Source: Candidatus Nitrosopumilus sp. (GTDB lineage: Archaea > Thermoproteota > Nitrososphaeria > Nitrososphaerales > Nitrosopumilaceae). Taken from it: DNA of 8,815 nt. The stretch is from contig JABDKK010000128.1 in NCBI GenBank assembly GCA_013002265.1, positions 1-8,815 on the forward strand, in the 5' to 3' direction. The translations under genes were made by a program, and so were the position numbers. The notes beneath the pieces are model-generated. The model saw only the letters and a program-made list of their open reading frames with translations. It did no database searches and was not told the origin of the DNA. Below, in pieces: positions 7,459 through 8,815 of this stretch; the stretch's first letter is position 1; every line of letters begins with the position of its first letter.

Positions 7459-7586
7459 TGAGTACAATTTGTTTTTTCCACTATTATATCTGACCCTTGA
7501 AAATTGGAAAAATCAAACCATTTTTTGAAGATGTTGCAAAATGATTTTTGATGGAAATTAAATTATTGATTTGAATCTTAAATTTT
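7459..7586. other. Intergenic spacer between proS and egtB
   Basis: This very AT-rich 128-base spacer follows proS and precedes egtB on the same strand. It has the egtB TATA-like box near its left end and, upstream of it on the minus strand, a short T-run (7512-7508) that could be a weak proS terminator. The open frame crossing it shows no coding character and overlaps proS in another frame. The separate promoter suggests egtB is transcribed independently of proS. Confidence 0.4.
7482..7489 (-). promoter_or_regulatory. TATA box of egtB
   Basis: ATATAATA on the minus strand is centred 27-28 bases upstream of ATG 7458, fitting an archaeal box A with a leaderless or nearly leaderless message. 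It is the cleanest TATA-like element in the window and is the basis for the egtB start choice. Confidence 0.55.
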
Positions 7587-8815
7587 CTAATATCCTCTGG
7601 CAAAAATAGGCACTGATACACTTTGTTCTTTACAATAGATGCATTTTTTATTCGTACCTTTGCTATCAAATGGAATTACTCTAATTTCTGCACCCGTTTC
7701 TTCTTTAATTTTCTCTTCACACTCTGATTTTCCACACCATGCAGAATTGAAGAATCCTCCTTTTTCTATTTTTGATTTAAATTCATCATAATCTGAAATG
7801 TCTATTGTGTTTTCATCTGCTTTGATTTTTGCATTTTTGAGCATATCTAATTGAATCTCATTTAGAATTGATGGAATTTTTTCAATTTCTGAAAATTCTA
7901 GGTTTGTTTTTTCACGATTGTGCCTCTTGGCAATTACCATGCTTTCTTTTTCAATGTCTTTTGGACCTATTTCGATTCGTAATGGCACCCCTTTTAATTC
8001 CCAATCGTTGAATTTGAAACCTGGTGATAACTCCTCTCTCTCATCAATATGGATTCTGATGTTAATAGACTCCAAAAATGCTTTGATCTCATGTACTTTG
8101 GCTAGAACTTTTTCTTTACCGTCACCATTTTTGTAAATTGGCACAATTACTACCTGTGTTGGAGCAACTTTAGGTGGCAAAACCAACCCTTTGTCATCTC
8201 CATGAACCATGATCATTGCCCCTATCAATCTCCAAGAAACCCCCCAGGAAGTTTGCCATGCAAAATGTTCTACATTGTCCTTGTCAGCAAATTTTACTTC
8301 AAAAGGTTTTGAGAAATTTTGTCCTAGAAAATGAGATGTTCCCATTTGCAATGCTTTCCCATCTGGCATAATTGATTCCATTGTAGTTGTATATACTGCG
8401 CCGACAAACTTTTCTTTTTCACTCTTTTTACCAGTAACTACTGGAATTGCAAGTTCTTCTTCTACGGTATTTTTGTAAATTTCTAGAATCTTAGTTACTT
8501 CCTTCTCTGCTTCTTCTTGCGTACTGTGAACTGTATGTCCTTCTTGCCACAAAAATTCAGATGTTCTAAGAAATGGTTTTGTTGCTTTAATTTCAGCTCT
8601 TAGTGCCGTATTCCAGAAATTAATTTTTAATGGTAAATCTCTCCAGCTTTGAATCCACTTTGAATAAAGCGTGTATGCTAATGTTTCAGATGTGGGTCTT
8701 AACGCTAATCTGTCTCCGACTTCATTAGTTCCAGAATGTGTAACCCAAAATACTTCGGGATTAAATCCTGCAAAATGTTTTTGTTCTTTTCCTAAGAGTG
8801 ATTCTGGAATTAAAA
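7587..8815 (-). CDS. proS: Prolyl-tRNA synthetase, archaeal/eukaryotic type (N-terminus outside window)
   Basis: This class II aminoacyl-tRNA synthetase charges tRNA-Pro with proline in the cytoplasm. The frame stays open to the right edge; 408 residues are visible, and roughly 70 N-terminal residues are probably missing given the family's usual length near 480. An apparent TTG start at 8552 is internal, because the translation upstream continues as ProRS: FWVTHSG, LRPTSETLAY, and motif 2 as LRAEIKATKPFLRTSEF before WQEGHTVHST. Motif 3 is in SWRLIGAMIMVHGDDKG. After the anticodon-binding domain (VVIVPIYK onward) comes the C-terminal domain of the archaeal/eukaryotic form, with four likely zinc-binding cysteines (CGKSEC and CIYC) and the terminal tyrosine of FARGY. 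The bacterial editing (INS) domain is absent between motifs 2 and 3. The gene precedes egtB on the same strand but is separated from it by a spacer with its own promoter. Confidence 0.97.
   Translation of the reverse strand, partial: LIPESLLGKEQKHFAGFNPEVFWVTHSGTNEVGDRLALRPTSETLAYTLYSKWIQSWRDLPLKINFWNTALRAEIKATKPFLRTSEFLWQEGHTVHSTQEEAEKEVTKILEIYKNTVEEELAIPVVTGKKSEKEKFVGAVYTTTMESIMPDGKALQMGTSHFLGQNFSKPFEVKFADKDNVEHFAWQTSWGVSWRLIGAMIMVHGDDKGLVLPPKVAPTQVVIVPIYKNGDGKEKVLAKVHEIKAFLESINIRIHIDEREELSPGFKFNDWELKGVPLRIEIGPKDIEKESMVIAKRHNREKTNLEFSEIEKIPSILNEIQLDMLKNAKIKADENTIDISDYDEFKSKIEKGGFFNSAWCGKSECEEKIKEETGAEIRVIPFDSKGTNKKCIYCKEQSVSVPIFARGY

Noticed and set aside
7484..7669. A 61-codon minus-strand frame across the proS/egtB spacer
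   Set aside because: It overlaps the proS C-terminal zinc domain in another frame, runs through the egtB promoter and has no recognisable feature.
8550..8552. TTG as the start of a 321-residue proS product
   Set aside because: The translation continues upstream through class II synthetase motifs to the window edge, so this codon is internal.
1..8815. Search for CRISPR repeats, tRNA or rRNA genes, insertion-sequence ends, riboswitches and a novel defence or mobile system
   Set aside because: No spaced direct repeats, cloverleaf-like segments or terminal inverted repeats were seen by eye, and almost all bases are accounted for by six recognisable genes.

Overview
The window looks like chromosomal DNA from an AT-rich ammonia-oxidising archaeon of the Nitrososphaerota (Thaumarchaeota), probably close to Nitrosopumilus. 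This rests on protein style (archaeal SMC, archaeal/eukaryotic-type prolyl-tRNA synthetase with a C-terminal four-cysteine zinc site, a thaumarchaeal-style tyrosine recombinase), on the absence of Shine-Dalgarno sites, and on TATA-like boxes about 25-28 bases upstream of several start codons, as in archaeal leaderless transcripts. The taxonomic call is inference; no rRNA gene is present.

Layout, left to right. (1) Bases 1-410 (possibly 455), minus strand: N-terminal part of a tyrosine recombinase/integrase, cut by the window edge just before its first catalytic arginine. (2) 547-4071, plus: complete SMC chromosome-segregation ATPase with a TTG start. (3) 4068-5033, minus: complete OppF/DppF-type ABC ATPase with the C-terminal cysteine cluster, without permease or binding-protein genes nearby. 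(4) 5129-6151, plus: EgtD, the histidine N-alpha-trimethyltransferase. (5) 6148-7458, minus: EgtB, the iron-dependent sulfoxide synthase. (6) 7587-8815, minus: prolyl-tRNA synthetase, missing its N-terminus at the right edge.

The only clear pathway is ergothioneine biosynthesis: EgtD converts histidine to hercynine and EgtB joins hercynine to a thiol donor as a sulfoxide. The two genes face each other instead of forming an operon, and no EgtA, EgtC or EgtE gene is visible, so donor and final C-S lyase cannot be settled here. Both convergent junctions (smc/ABC ATPase and egtD/egtB) have the same compact architecture: the two TAA stop codons overlap on one TTAA palindrome, so any terminator must lie inside the opposing gene.

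I found no RNA genes, CRISPR arrays, insertion sequences or convincing repeats, and no wholly new system. The points most worth a second look are the convergent egtD/egtB pair, the shared-stop junctions and the recombinase next to smc.
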